Source: an uncultured Pelagibacteraceae bacterium (GTDB lineage Bacteria; Pseudomonadota; Alphaproteobacteria; Pelagibacterales; Pelagibacteraceae). From it: a stretch of DNA of 64,000 nucleotides. Under the pieces are notes generated by a model that saw nothing but the letters and a program-made list of their open reading frames with translations, did not search any database and was not told the origin of the DNA. Every line of letters begins with the position of its first letter. Positions within the stretch are counted from its first letter, which is position 1. Location: assembly GCA_902595125.1 (NCBI GenBank), contig CACJOY010000001.1, positions 310,001 through 374,000 on the forward strand, written 5' to 3'. The position numbers were made by a program, and so were the translations under genes. Shown here in pieces: positions 54,688 to 62,426 of the stretch.

Positions 54688-54864
54688 ATGATTTTAGAAT
54701 TTGAACCAGGTGACAAAGTTTTCAATCCAAACAATAAAGAGTGGGGAATTGGACAAGTACAATCAATGATAAAGGGTAAAGTAACAGTCAATTTTGAAAA
54801 TGTTGGCAAAAAGGTAATAAATGCTGAAAATGTTGAATTAAAAAAAATAAATGAACAAAATTAA
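54688..54864 (+). CDS. DUF3553 family small protein
   Basis: ATG 54688 to TAA 54862-54864, 58 residues. [20 protein letters not shown], then [20 protein letters not shown], is the DUF3553 pattern, a small beta-barrel like the CarD/UvrD C-terminal RNA-polymerase-interacting fold. It overlaps cysQ by 14 bases. The family is common in alphaproteobacteria; its role is not established to my knowledge. Confidence 0.85.
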   Translation: MILEFEPGDKVFNPNNKEWGIGQVQSMIKGKVTVNFENVGKKVINAENVELKKINEQN

Positions 54865-55624
54865 TTTAAAAAATATTGTTGAAAAATTAATAAATACTTT
54901 TTTATATGCGGGAAAAATGTCGTTAGAACTCAGAGAAAAGGGTCTAACTAAGAAAATTAAATCTGACAATACCCCTGTGAGTAATGGTGATCTAGAAGTG
55001 AATAAAATTATTACAGAAAAAATTATTGAAATAACACCTAAGATTCCAGTTATTTCTGAGGAAACCTCTGATAATAAATTTTTAAAAGGATTAAAAGATT
55101 TTTGGTTAGTTGATCCTATAGATGGTACATATGACTATATTAATAATCTCGATGAATTTACGATCAATGCTGGTTTAATAATTAATAAAAAACCTGTTGC
55201 TGGTTTAATCTACGCGCCTGCTAAAAATCGAATGTTTTATTCCTACGGTAAAGATTTAGCATTTGAGTTGAAAAATGACGAATTAATAAAATTAAATTCT
55301 TCGAAAAATTTTGATAAAAATAAGATTAAATTTGTTGCTTATTCTAATAAAATAAATTCAGAAATTGAAAAAATTCATAAAAAATTAAGAGTTAAAAAAT
55401 ATGTAAGAATGAAAAGTTCGTTAAAATTTTGTGTAATAGCTGCAGGCGAATATGATGGTTATGTAGCTGAACCAAGAGCCTGTGAATGGGATATTGCGGC
55501 TGGTCACGCTATTTTAGAACATGCAGGTGGTAATGTAACAGATTTTGATGGACAAGAAATTTTGTATGGGAAAAAAGATTTCAAAAATCCAAGTTTAATC
55601 TTAAAAAGTAAAAGTATTTCATAA
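54851..55624 (+). CDS. cysQ: 3'(2'),5'-bisphosphate nucleotidase, inositol monophosphatase family
   Basis: A 257-residue Mg-dependent phosphatase. Metal-binding motifs are ISEETSD, WLVDPIDGTYDYIN and WDIAAGHAI. EFTINAGLIINKKPVAGLIY and the length fit CysQ, which removes the 3'-phosphate of PAP or PAPS. In an organism without sulfate assimilation it would mainly recycle PAP from CoA-dependent carrier loading. Overlaps DUF3553 upstream and a small membrane gene downstream. Confidence 0.88.
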   Translation: MNKINLKNIVEKLINTFLYAGKMSLELREKGLTKKIKSDNTPVSNGDLEVNKIITEKIIEITPKIPVISEETSDNKFLKGLKDFWLVDPIDGTYDYINNLDEFTINAGLIINKKPVAGLIYAPAKNRMFYSYGKDLAFELKNDELIKLNSSKNFDKNKIKFVAYSNKINSEIEKIHKKLRVKKYVRMKSSLKFCVIAAGEYDGYVAEPRACEWDIAAGHAILEHAGGNVTDFDGQEILYGKKDFKNPSLILKSKSIS

Positions 55625-55767
55625 TGGATGATCAAATAAGAGTTATATTGATAATAATTACGTCTGTTTCTATATTTGGATTAATTGTTTATGTTTTTGT
55701 AAAAAATTATATAAAGAGTAAAATTGATCAACTTCTTGAAGATGAAAATAAAAAAAAATTAAAGTAA
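55624..55767 (+). CDS. 47-residue single-span membrane protein
   Basis: ATG 55624, sharing one base with the cysQ stop (TAATG), to TAA 55765-55767. One helix (VILIIITSVSIFGLIVYVFV) is followed by a charged, coiled-coil-like tail (KSKIDQLLEDENKKKLK). It overlaps the convergent recX gene by 9 bases. Function unknown. Confidence 0.55.
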   Translation: MDDQIRVILIIITSVSIFGLIVYVFVKNYIKSKIDQLLEDENKKKLK

Positions 55768-56322
55768 TTTAATTATTTTTAAATAGTCATCTTTTTCCAT
55801 ATCCATTATTTTTTTTGATGTTTCAAAATCAAATCCATTTCTAGCTAATAATGATATATCTTTTTTATAAAATAATGGTCTATTATCTTCCACTCTTGCA
55901 GGTCCAATTCTTTTCTTTTTACAGACCTTAATGGCTGAAAAAAAATCTTGATCCTCGTTTTCTTCTTCAATTTTATTTACAGTTTCTTTAATAAATCTAT
56001 CGTCAATTCCTTTTCCAATAAGGTAATTCCTTATCTTATTAATAGATTTTCCTCTTTTGATCATACTAGTTGCTTTACTATCTGAGTAAAATTTATCATT
56101 TATAAATCTATTTTTTTCTAAATCTGATAAAACAATGTCTATTAAGTTATTTACATCTCTCTTTTTCACATCCTCATTCGATACTTTAAGATATTTCTTT
56201 AATAAGTAAGTTTTGAGCTGTTGCTTTGAAGGTGCATATTTTTCAATATACGTTAATGCAAAATTTCTCATTTCTTCAACAGTTACTTTTAAAGTTTTTT
56301 TTCTATTTCTTATAGGAATCAT
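55759..56322 (-). CDS. recX: RecX family regulatory protein
   Basis: A 187-residue, all-helical protein made of three-helix repeats. APSKQQLKTYLLKKYLKVSN, DKFYSDSKATSMIKRGKSIN, KIRNYLIGKGIDDRFIKETV are the RecX landmarks. It binds and restrains RecA filaments. recA is not in this window. Its start codon overlaps the possible start of the divergent ABA4-like gene (CATG). Confidence 0.85.
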   Translation of the reverse strand: MIPIRNRKKTLKVTVEEMRNFALTYIEKYAPSKQQLKTYLLKKYLKVSNEDVKKRDVNNLIDIVLSDLEKNRFINDKFYSDSKATSMIKRGKSINKIRNYLIGKGIDDRFIKETVNKIEEENEDQDFFSAIKVCKKKRIGPARVEDNRPLFYKKDISLLARNGFDFETSKKIMDMEKDDYLKIIKLL

Positions 56323-56824
56323 GGATAGATTTAATATAATATATTTTAAAATGTTCGAACAAATTTATAATTATTTTACAATTGAAATACTCTATTATTG
56401 GGTAAATTTTGGTGTCTTGCCATTTTGGTTAATACTTATATTTTTTCCAAATTCAAATTTATGTAGATATTTTGTTACCTCAATTTTTCCAATATTAGTT
56501 CTCTCAGGAACATATTTTTTTATACTCTATAAAGGTTTTTTAAGCTCCTACGATTATATTGGAAATTTTAATCTTTATTTAGGTTTGGATGGTATATCTA
56601 ATCTTTTTTCAAACAAAACTTTTCTCATAATGTTTTGGATACATTTTCTATCAATAAATCTTTTTACAGGAGGTTGGATAGTAAAAGATGCACAAAAATT
56701 TTCGATTAACAAAATAATTGTTTTTTTTCCGCTAATTATTACATATTTAATTGGGCCTTTGGGATTGTTTTTTTATTGGTTGATTAGAATATTTTACTCA
56801 AAAAGTATAAATCTTTATGACTAA
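56321..56824 (+). CDS. ABA4-like (DUF4281) membrane protein
   Basis: About 167 residues from ATG 56321; the ATG at 56351 (157 residues) is the alternative and avoids overlapping the recX start. Four helices. YYWVNFGVLPFWLILIFFPN, GLDGISNLFSNKTFL, HFLSINLFTGGWIVKDAQK and GPLGLFFYWLIRI match the ABA4-like family, named from a plant neoxanthin-synthesis factor. The bacterial role is unclear; carotenoid or retinal metabolism is possible. It overlaps the next gene by 8 bases. Confidence 0.78.
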   Translation: MDRFNIIYFKMFEQIYNYFTIEILYYWVNFGVLPFWLILIFFPNSNLCRYFVTSIFPILVLSGTYFFILYKGFLSSYDYIGNFNLYLGLDGISNLFSNKTFLIMFWIHFLSINLFTGGWIVKDAQKFSINKIIVFFPLIITYLIGPLGLFFYWLIRIFYSKSINLYD

Positions 56825-57404
56825 TTTGTTGGATTTTTATTTTGATTTTATAAGTCCTTATTCATATTTAGCCTATAAAAGATTAAAAAAAATCAATTTA
56901 GATAATAAAATAAATATTAATTACAAACCAATTCTTTTAGGGGGACTTCATAAACTTGGCGGAATTACTGCACCTGCATTTAATCAAAGAAAAATGAAAA
57001 ATATGAAAAATGACTGTAAACTAGTAGCAACTAAAAATGATATTGAATTTCAATGGAATGCTAAATTTCCTATTAATACTTTAACATTAATGCGTGGATA
57101 TATTGCAATAGATAAAAAATTAAAAAATAATTTTTTTGATATTTGTTTTGATTATTATTGGAAAAAAAATGTTGATATCTCTGATATGAAAGTTTTAAGC
57201 AAAATTCTAAAATTATCAAAATTAGATGAAAAAGAATTTTTTTTGAAAACTCAGGATGAAAAAATTAAAGATGAGTTAAAAAAACTAACAAATGACGCTT
57301 TTCAAAATGATATTTTTGGGGCTCCTACATTTGTTGTAAATAATAAAATTTTTTGGGGACAAGATAGATTGGACTATGCTTTAGATGAATATAATTTTAA
57401 GTAA
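56817..57404 (+). CDS. 2-hydroxychromene-2-carboxylate isomerase-like (DsbA-fold, GST kappa type)
   Basis: A 195-residue thioredoxin-fold protein. FDFISPYSYLAYKRL has serine S13 at the glutathione-activating position in place of a CxxC, GGLHKLGGITAPAFNQRKMK follows, and DIFGAPTFVVNNKIFWGQDR holds the cis-proline and C-terminal motif. These features fit HCCA isomerase/kappa-class GST. The substrate is unknown. It overlaps the convergent rhodanese gene by 8 bases. Confidence 0.87.
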   Translation: MTNLLDFYFDFISPYSYLAYKRLKKINLDNKININYKPILLGGLHKLGGITAPAFNQRKMKNMKNDCKLVATKNDIEFQWNAKFPINTLTLMRGYIAIDKKLKNNFFDICFDYYWKKNVDISDMKVLSKILKLSKLDEKEFFLKTQDEKIKDELKKLTNDAFQNDIFGAPTFVVNNKIFWGQDRLDYALDEYNFK

Positions 57405-57780
57405 TATTAAATTTACTTTTTTTTAAAAGTCCAAAGCCACCTTCGATGTGTGAAACTTTTTTAAATCCCATATCTTTTAAAGATTTAGCTGCAAGAGCAG
57501 ATCTCATTCCAGCCGCGCAGAACAATACCATTTCTTTATTTAAATCGAGTTTGCCCTGTTTAAAATATCCACTTTCAGGGTCTAACCAAAACTCTAACAT
57601 TCCTCGAGGTATATGATTTGAGCCTTCAATTTTTCCCTCTTTTTCTAATTCTCTTATATCTCTAATATCGATTAAGTTACATTCATTTTTAACAAACATA
57701 TCATGTGCATCATCTGTAGATATAGTTTTGATATCCTTTAAAGCCTCTGCTACAAGAGTTTGTGATGATTTAATTTTCAT
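57397..57780 (-). CDS. Rhodanese-like domain protein
   Basis: A 127-residue single rhodanese domain starting at ATG 57780. A longer start at 57816 would translate the palindrome and is unlikely. The active-site loop is CAAGMRS with the persulfide cysteine C88. NLIDIRDIRELEKEGKIEGS with NHIPRG gives the CDC25-like part. It probably carries sulfane sulfur for transfer; the acceptor is unknown. Divergent from a glycosyltransferase-like gene. Confidence 0.9.
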   Translation of the reverse strand: MKIKSSQTLVAEALKDIKTISTDDAHDMFVKNECNLIDIRDIRELEKEGKIEGSNHIPRGMLEFWLDPESGYFKQGKLDLNKEMVLFCAAGMRSALAAKSLKDMGFKKVSHIEGGFGLLKKSKFNIT

Positions 57781-57805
57781 TATGATATAAATATTTATAT
57801 CATAA
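57780..57805. promoter_or_regulatory. Perfect 26-base palindrome in the rhodanese/glycosyltransferase divergent gap
   Basis: Arm TTATGATATAAAT is followed at once by its exact complement ATTTATATCATAA. It fills most of the 36-base gap and touches the rhodanese ATG. Each strand reads TATGAT and TATAAAT, which are -10-like, so it could be a symmetric two-way promoter, an operator, or a cruciform-prone site. Confidence 0.6.
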
Positions 57806-57816
57806 ATTAAAAACAT

Positions 57817-58785
57817 ATGAAAAAGCTTTTCATAAAAATTTGTAAAAAATTAGGCTTTGAAATTATTGATCAAAACAGATTTATTTCACCCACTTTAAAC
57901 AAGGAATTAAATGATGATCTTTCAATTCTAAATAAAAAATCAATTATTTTACCACTTGGTGAAGTTAAAATCACAAGAAGTGTTAGCTCAATATTGATTG
58001 TAATCAGAGTTAATACAGAAGTTGAAGTTTGGGATCAAAATAAAAAAAGATTATTCGGGTATCCAAAAATAGATTATTCAATTCGCTCAATTAATTCTTT
58101 AATAAGTTCAATTGATTTTTGCCAAATGAAATATCCAAATTTGAATATTAAAACAATAATTGTGGATGATCACTCAACAGATAAAAATTTAGATAAAATT
58201 AATAATGTGATTAATGGTAAAAAAATAGAAATAGTCTCTCTTAATCATGAAAAATATGTAACGAGAATAAAAAAACAAAAAACAAATGAAACTTTTTCCA
58301 ATCTTGCAAGCTTATTACAAAGTTTTGAAATTGGAAGAGACAATGGAGATGACCTAATATTCTTTACGGAAGACGATTATCTTCATTCTCAAACCATGTT
58401 ACAGGAAATGATTGCTTCATACGAAAGAATAGCATCACAAGTTGGCAAAGATATTTTTATGTGTCCTTCTGATTATCCTTTCCTGTATATGAATAATGAA
58501 AAAACAAATATTTTAATAGGTAGTAATAGACATTGGCGAACAATAAATAAGACTTTATGTACATTTTTGACCAGTAAAAAGCTTCTTAATGATTATTGGG
58601 AAAGTTTTTTAAAAACATGTGAGGATCGTCATGATCCTTTTGAAAAATACATAAATAAGATTTATGAGAAAGAGATTTGTATTTCACCTATGAAAAGTTT
58701 ATCTCTACACTTAACTAATGTTAATTCTAGTTACGGTCTCGCACCATTTGTTAATTACAAAAAATTATGGGACGAAAACAAATAA
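57817..58785 (+). CDS. Glycosyltransferase-like protein (GT-A fold)
   Basis: A 322-residue soluble protein. SSILIVIRVNTEVEVWDQNK, then a nucleotide-binding strand IKTIIVDDHSTDKNL, and the acidic motif LIFFTEDDYLHS (EDD, metal/UDP-sugar binding) show the GT-A layout of GT2-like enzymes. The 60-residue N-terminal extension is unusual. Acceptor and sugar unknown. It ends just before a strong intrinsic terminator. Confidence 0.72.
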   Translation: MKKLFIKICKKLGFEIIDQNRFISPTLNKELNDDLSILNKKSIILPLGEVKITRSVSSILIVIRVNTEVEVWDQNKKRLFGYPKIDYSIRSINSLISSIDFCQMKYPNLNIKTIIVDDHSTDKNLDKINNVINGKKIEIVSLNHEKYVTRIKKQKTNETFSNLASLLQSFEIGRDNGDDLIFFTEDDYLHSQTMLQEMIASYERIASQVGKDIFMCPSDYPFLYMNNEKTNILIGSNRHWRTINKTLCTFLTSKKLLNDYWESFLKTCEDRHDPFEKYINKIYEKEICISPMKSLSLHLTNVNSSYGLAPFVNYKKLWDENK

Positions 58786-58787
58786 AA

Positions 58788-58812
58788 AAAGCCCCCTGAG
58801 GGAGGGGGCTTT
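58788..58812. terminator. Bidirectional intrinsic terminator
   Basis: Stem AAAGCCCCC / GGGGGCTTT (9 pairs) with a 7-base loop TGAGGGA, A-run before and T-rich after. It lies between the convergent glycosyltransferase-like and amt genes and can stop transcription from both sides. It is one of the few G+C-rich stems in the window. Confidence 0.9.
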
Positions 58813-58849
58813 AGTTTTAACTAACTACAAGAGAGTATTTTGTTAACAA

Positions 58850-60151
58850 TTAATCGCGAATTGCATAAGCAATCACACCTGTTTCCGTAACGTCTGTTCC
58901 TTTGGTCTCAGCCTCTTTACTTAGTCTAATACCAATTGTTGCTTTCATAATTGACCATACAATTAATGCCACTACAAAAACAAAAACGTTAATTGAGATT
59001 ACGCCTAATAATTGAGTTCCAAATGAAGTATCTGGGTTTGTAATTGGCACAGCCAATGTACCCCATATACCTGCAAATAAGTGGGCTGGAATAGCACCTA
59101 CCACATCATCAATTTTTAATGTGAATAGAAGTTTAGTTCCATAAACCACAATTACACCTCCAACAGCACCAATTAAGATTGCAGCTAACGGAGATGGCAT
59201 TAATGGTTCTGCAGTTATTGCAACTAAACCACCAATACAACCATTTAACATTTGAACAACATCAGTTTTTCCAAAATTTAATCTAGTAACAACTGCTGCG
59301 GCCATTACACCACCTGCACCTGCTAAAAATGTATTTAGAAATATTGTAGATACAGCTATTGCATCATCTGCTGTTCCAATTGCTAATTGTGATCCACCAT
59401 TAAATCCAAACCAACCTAGCCATAAAATAAATACCCCAACCGTTACTAATGGTATAGAAGACGCTGCAAATGGTTTTAGTGGCGCCGGAGCCCCAGACTT
59501 AGTAAATCTTCCTAGTCTTGGTCCTAACATTAAAGCACCAGCCAGAGCTGCTGCTCCACCAGTTGAGTGAACTAAAGTTGAGCCTGCAAAATCTGAGAAA
59601 CCAGCTGCAGCTAACCAGCCACCACCCCACTGCCAACCCATTACGATTGGATATATAATTCCCGATAATATTGCTGCAAACAAAAAGAACGGCCATAGTT
59701 TAATTCTTTCAGCTAAAGTTCCAGAAACAATAGATACAGTAGTTGCACAAAATACCATTTGGAAATACCAATCTGATCCATCTGCATAACCTGTATCAAC
59801 TGCACTTGAGTCTGACCATGGAATAAAGCTACCAATGTATCCACCTTCTGGTATTCCATAAGCAAGATTATATCCAAACATCCAGAACATTATTCCAGAA
59901 ATTGATATTAAACCTATATTTTTAGCACAGATAACAGATACACTTTTTGATGTAACCATTCCTGATTCTAACATTGCAAATCCACAAGCCATAAAAAATA
60001 CTAGGAATCCACAGATTAAAAATAGCAAGGTATTAAATATAAAACCTATCTCAGCAGAAACTGTGGTTTCTGCCATTCCTGCGCTGCTCATGTTTAATAA
60101 AAAAATTAAACTAACAAGCGGCACACTTATTTTTTTTAATAATTTCGTCAT
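58850..60151 (-). CDS. amt: Ammonium transporter (Amt family)
   Basis: A 433-residue protein with a cleavable signal-like start (VPLVSLIFLLNMSSAGMA) and 11 membrane helices. FFMACGFAMLESGMVTSKSV, TLVHSTGGAAALAGALMLGP (first pore histidine) and AHLFAGIWGTLAVPI (second histidine) are Amt landmarks. It conducts ammonium, a key nitrogen source for SAR11. An AGGGAGG ribosome site precedes the start. No glnK is adjacent. Upstream palindromes suggest nitrogen-responsive control. Confidence 0.96.
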   Translation of the reverse strand: MTKLLKKISVPLVSLIFLLNMSSAGMAETTVSAEIGFIFNTLLFLICGFLVFFMACGFAMLESGMVTSKSVSVICAKNIGLISISGIMFWMFGYNLAYGIPEGGYIGSFIPWSDSSAVDTGYADGSDWYFQMVFCATTVSIVSGTLAERIKLWPFFLFAAILSGIIYPIVMGWQWGGGWLAAAGFSDFAGSTLVHSTGGAAALAGALMLGPRLGRFTKSGAPAPLKPFAASSIPLVTVGVFILWLGWFGFNGGSQLAIGTADDAIAVSTIFLNTFLAGAGGVMAAAVVTRLNFGKTDVVQMLNGCIGGLVAITAEPLMPSPLAAILIGAVGGVIVVYGTKLLFTLKIDDVVGAIPAHLFAGIWGTLAVPITNPDTSFGTQLLGVISINVFVFVVALIVWSIMKATIGIRLSKEAETKGTDVTETGVIAYAIRD

Positions 60152-60173
60152 AAGACCTCCCTGTTAAGAAACC

Positions 60174-60202
60174 CTTATAATTTTAACAGTTAAAATAACT
60201 AA
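60174..60202 (-). promoter_or_regulatory. Candidate amt promoter with a palindrome in its spacer
   Basis: On the minus strand TTAGTT (60197-60202) and TATAAG (60174-60179) are 17 bases apart. Between them lies a perfect inverted repeat TTTTAAC-T-GTTAAAA (60181-60195), the classic place for a repressor site. The transcription start would fall near 60167, before an AGGGAGG ribosome site. Confidence 0.45.
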
Positions 60203-60222
60203 CGCTGATTACGAAAATTGGG

Positions 60223-60239
60223 TATGCAATTCTTGCATA
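60223..60239. promoter_or_regulatory. Inverted repeat upstream of amt
   Basis: TATGCAA-TTC-TTGCATA, a perfect 7-3-7 dyad, about 72-88 bases before the amt start. It could be an activator site; it does not match the NtrC consensus spacing I know. Alternatively it is part of hup 3' readthrough structure. Confidence 0.35.
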
Positions 60240-60243
60240 TAGA

Positions 60244-60279
60244 AACAGCCTTAGTGCATTATAGTGCAATAAGGCTGTT
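60244..60279 (-). terminator. Terminator-like hairpin after the HU gene
   Basis: Stem AACAGCCTTA / TAAGGCTGTT (10 pairs) with an inner TGCA/TGCA pairing and a T-rich start after it on the minus strand (TTTCTAT). It lies 9 bases beyond the HU stop codon and ahead of amt, separating the two units. Confidence 0.75.
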
Positions 60280-60287
60280 AAATATTG

Positions 60288-60563
60288 TTATTTATTAAAT
60301 ACTTCTTTTAAAGCTTTTGCAGGTAAGAATTTAACCTTTTGTGATGCAGCAATTTGTATCTGTTCACCAGTTCTTGGGTTTCTTCCAACTCTAGCTTTTC
60401 TTTTAGCCACTTTATAAGTTCCAAATCCAGCAATTTTGACTGAGTCATCGCCTTTTAAAGCATCTAAAATAGTGTTGGTAATTGTGTCAAAAGTTCTTTC
60501 AGCATCAGCCTTACTTAAATTTAAAGCTCCTGAAAGCTTGACTATTAATTGTTTTTTATTCAT
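60288..60563 (-). CDS. hup: DNA-binding protein HU
   Basis: A 91-residue nucleoid protein. It has the helical N-terminal dimer part (MNKKQLIVKLSGALNLSKAD) and the DNA-arm signature GFGTYKVAKRKARVGRNPRT followed by GEQIQIAAS. It compacts and bends DNA. A CGGAG ribosome site stands 6 bases before the ATG. A 154-base A+T-rich gap upstream, containing CAACATGTTG, separates it from rseP and likely holds its promoter; I could not place one securely. Confidence 0.97.
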   Translation of the reverse strand: MNKKQLIVKLSGALNLSKADAERTFDTITNTILDALKGDDSVKIAGFGTYKVAKRKARVGRNPRTGEQIQIAASQKVKFLPAKALKEVFNK

Positions 60564-60717
60564 TTTAGCTCCGGTTTATTAGGTTAATTTATATTTTTAT
60601 CAAAAGTGTTGATAAATCAAGACTTTTTTTAGTATATAAAAAAAAGTTATACACAACATGTTGTAAGTATGAAATAAGTATTGATTTTACTGGTTTTTTT
60701 AAGAATTTTTTAATTCT

Positions 60718-61830
60718 TTATCTAAATAAACCAAGATCTTTTAAGTCATTAAACGTTGTGAAAAACATTAATGATAACAATAAAAACATACCGATTCGAA
60801 AAAAACCCTCTTGAGTTTTTTGAGATAAAGGCTTGCCTAAAATCTTCTCAAATGCATAAAACATTAAATGCCCTCCATCTAGCATTGGGATTGGAAATAA
60901 ATTAACTAAACCGAGACTTATTGAAACATAAGCCATCATGCTAACAAAAGCTAAAATACCAAATTCTGCAACCTGTCCTGAAATTTTTGCAATTCTAATT
61001 GGACCACCTAATTGTGAGCTATCAGCTTTACCAATGATCATTGCACCCAAATATTTTAAGGATGAAGTAGTTACATAATACACTTCGTTAACAGCGTGAT
61101 AAATTGCTTGCGCAGGACCTAATTTGATATGGTTAATTTCATCTTTATAAGGACCTAATTTTATTCCTACCATTCTTTTTTTTAACTGATTACCAAGACC
61201 ATCTTCACCCAGAACTATGTTAGGTTTTACATTTACAATTAATTCGTCGTAGGAACGTTTTATTTTAAAATCTATGAAATCGGAGGTGGACATTGTTATA
61301 AACTTTGAGACATCCATAATACTTTTTACTTTATTTCCATCAATTTCTAAAATAATATCGTCTTGCTTAAGCCCGCCCATCATTGCGGGACTATCCTTTT
61401 GAACTTCATTGATAACAGCCGGAGTAAAGTCTTTACCTATAAAAGTATAAATAGAAAAAAATATAACAAAAGCTAACAAAAAATTAGCAAGTGGACCACC
61501 AAATACAATTAAAACTCTTTGGTATAGTGGTTTAATAACAAATAATTTTTTTTGATCTTCTAAACTATATCTTTTTAAAATATTCTCTTGATCAGCTTGG
61601 GAAAAAACATTTCTATCTCCAAAAAATTTGACATATCCACCAAGTGGTATCCAACAAATTTTCCACCTAGTGCCTGATTTGTCATTCCAACCAAATATTT
61701 CCTTACCAAATCCAATTGAAAAATCTGTTACACCAACACCATATTTCTTCGCAAAATAATAATGACCATATTCGTGAATAAACACTACAATTAGAATTAG
61801 TATAATAAATGGTAAAATATAAGATATCAT
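60718..61830 (-). CDS. rseP: Site-2 protease RseP (M50 family)
   Basis: A 370-residue intramembrane zinc metalloprotease. HEYGH at 19-23 in the first helix is the HExxH site, one PDZ domain lies about 125-195 (SPAMMGGLKQDDIILEIDGN), and NLFPIPMLDGGHLMF is the LDG motif. It would cleave anti-sigma factors or leftover signal peptides. It follows the TPR gene by 7 bases. The usual partners dxr and bamA are not in the window. Confidence 0.94.
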   Translation of the reverse strand: MISYILPFIILILIVVFIHEYGHYYFAKKYGVGVTDFSIGFGKEIFGWNDKSGTRWKICWIPLGGYVKFFGDRNVFSQADQENILKRYSLEDQKKLFVIKPLYQRVLIVFGGPLANFLLAFVIFFSIYTFIGKDFTPAVINEVQKDSPAMMGGLKQDDIILEIDGNKVKSIMDVSKFITMSTSDFIDFKIKRSYDELIVNVKPNIVLGEDGLGNQLKKRMVGIKLGPYKDEINHIKLGPAQAIYHAVNEVYYVTTSSLKYLGAMIIGKADSSQLGGPIRIAKISGQVAEFGILAFVSMMAYVSISLGLVNLFPIPMLDGGHLMFYAFEKILGKPLSQKTQEGFFRIGMFLLLSLMFFTTFNDLKDLGLFR

Positions 61831-61837
61831 ATAGGTA

Positions 61838-62386
61838 CTAAATTGACTGTTTCTTTATTAGTTCCTCAATTTTTTCAATCATTATTTTTGGAGATTGCAT
61901 TGATGGATAAATTTGTTGAACTTTTTCATAACTTTTAATTGCTTTTTCATAATTTTCCAATTTAATATTAACTAATCCTTGACCTGCTAAAGCTCCAAAA
62001 TGTCTTTTCTCAAGTTTTAATACTTTGTTTATATCATTTTGAGATTTTTGATATTCCCCGATTAGATAAAAAACTGTTGCTCGTTTATTCCAAGCTTCTG
62101 CCCATAATGGATCCAAGTCTATTAAATTCGTAAAGACATTTATCGCATCACTTGGTTTGTTTCCATTTAATAAGTTAGAACCTTTTTTTAAAATAAGGGT
62201 TAAATTCTCATCAGTAGGATGTGTGCTCCAAATTTTCCAAATTTTTTGTTCTGTTACATATGCTGAATTAATATTGTCTACCTTTAAATCTATAAATAAT
62301 TTATTTAATTCTTCCTCACGCTCGCTTGAGAAGATATTTGTAATTAACAAAAAATTTAAAAAAATAGCAATGATGAAATTTTTCAT
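61838..62386 (-). CDS. Secreted TPR-repeat protein
   Basis: A 182-residue protein with a signal peptide (FIIAIFLNFLLITNIFSS). Three tetratricopeptide-like repeats follow, for example AEAWNKRATVFYLIGEYQKS, then GALAGQGLVNIKLENYEKAI. TPR modules bind partner proteins, so a periplasmic adaptor role is likely. It lies 40 bases after the ribokinase gene and 7 bases before rseP. Confidence 0.82.
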   Translation of the reverse strand: MKNFIIAIFLNFLLITNIFSSEREEELNKLFIDLKVDNINSAYVTEQKIWKIWSTHPTDENLTLILKKGSNLLNGNKPSDAINVFTNLIDLDPLWAEAWNKRATVFYLIGEYQKSQNDINKVLKLEKRHFGALAGQGLVNIKLENYEKAIKSYEKVQQIYPSMQSPKIMIEKIEELIKKQSI

Positions 62387-62426
62387 TTTTATTCTTATAA
62401 CAAAATTTGAAATTAAAGCCTATTAA

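Noticed and set aside
60223-60279. NtrC sites or a sigma-54 promoter before amt
   Set aside because: The TGCA-containing dyads do not have the spacing of the NtrC consensus and I could not find a GG-N10-GC element.
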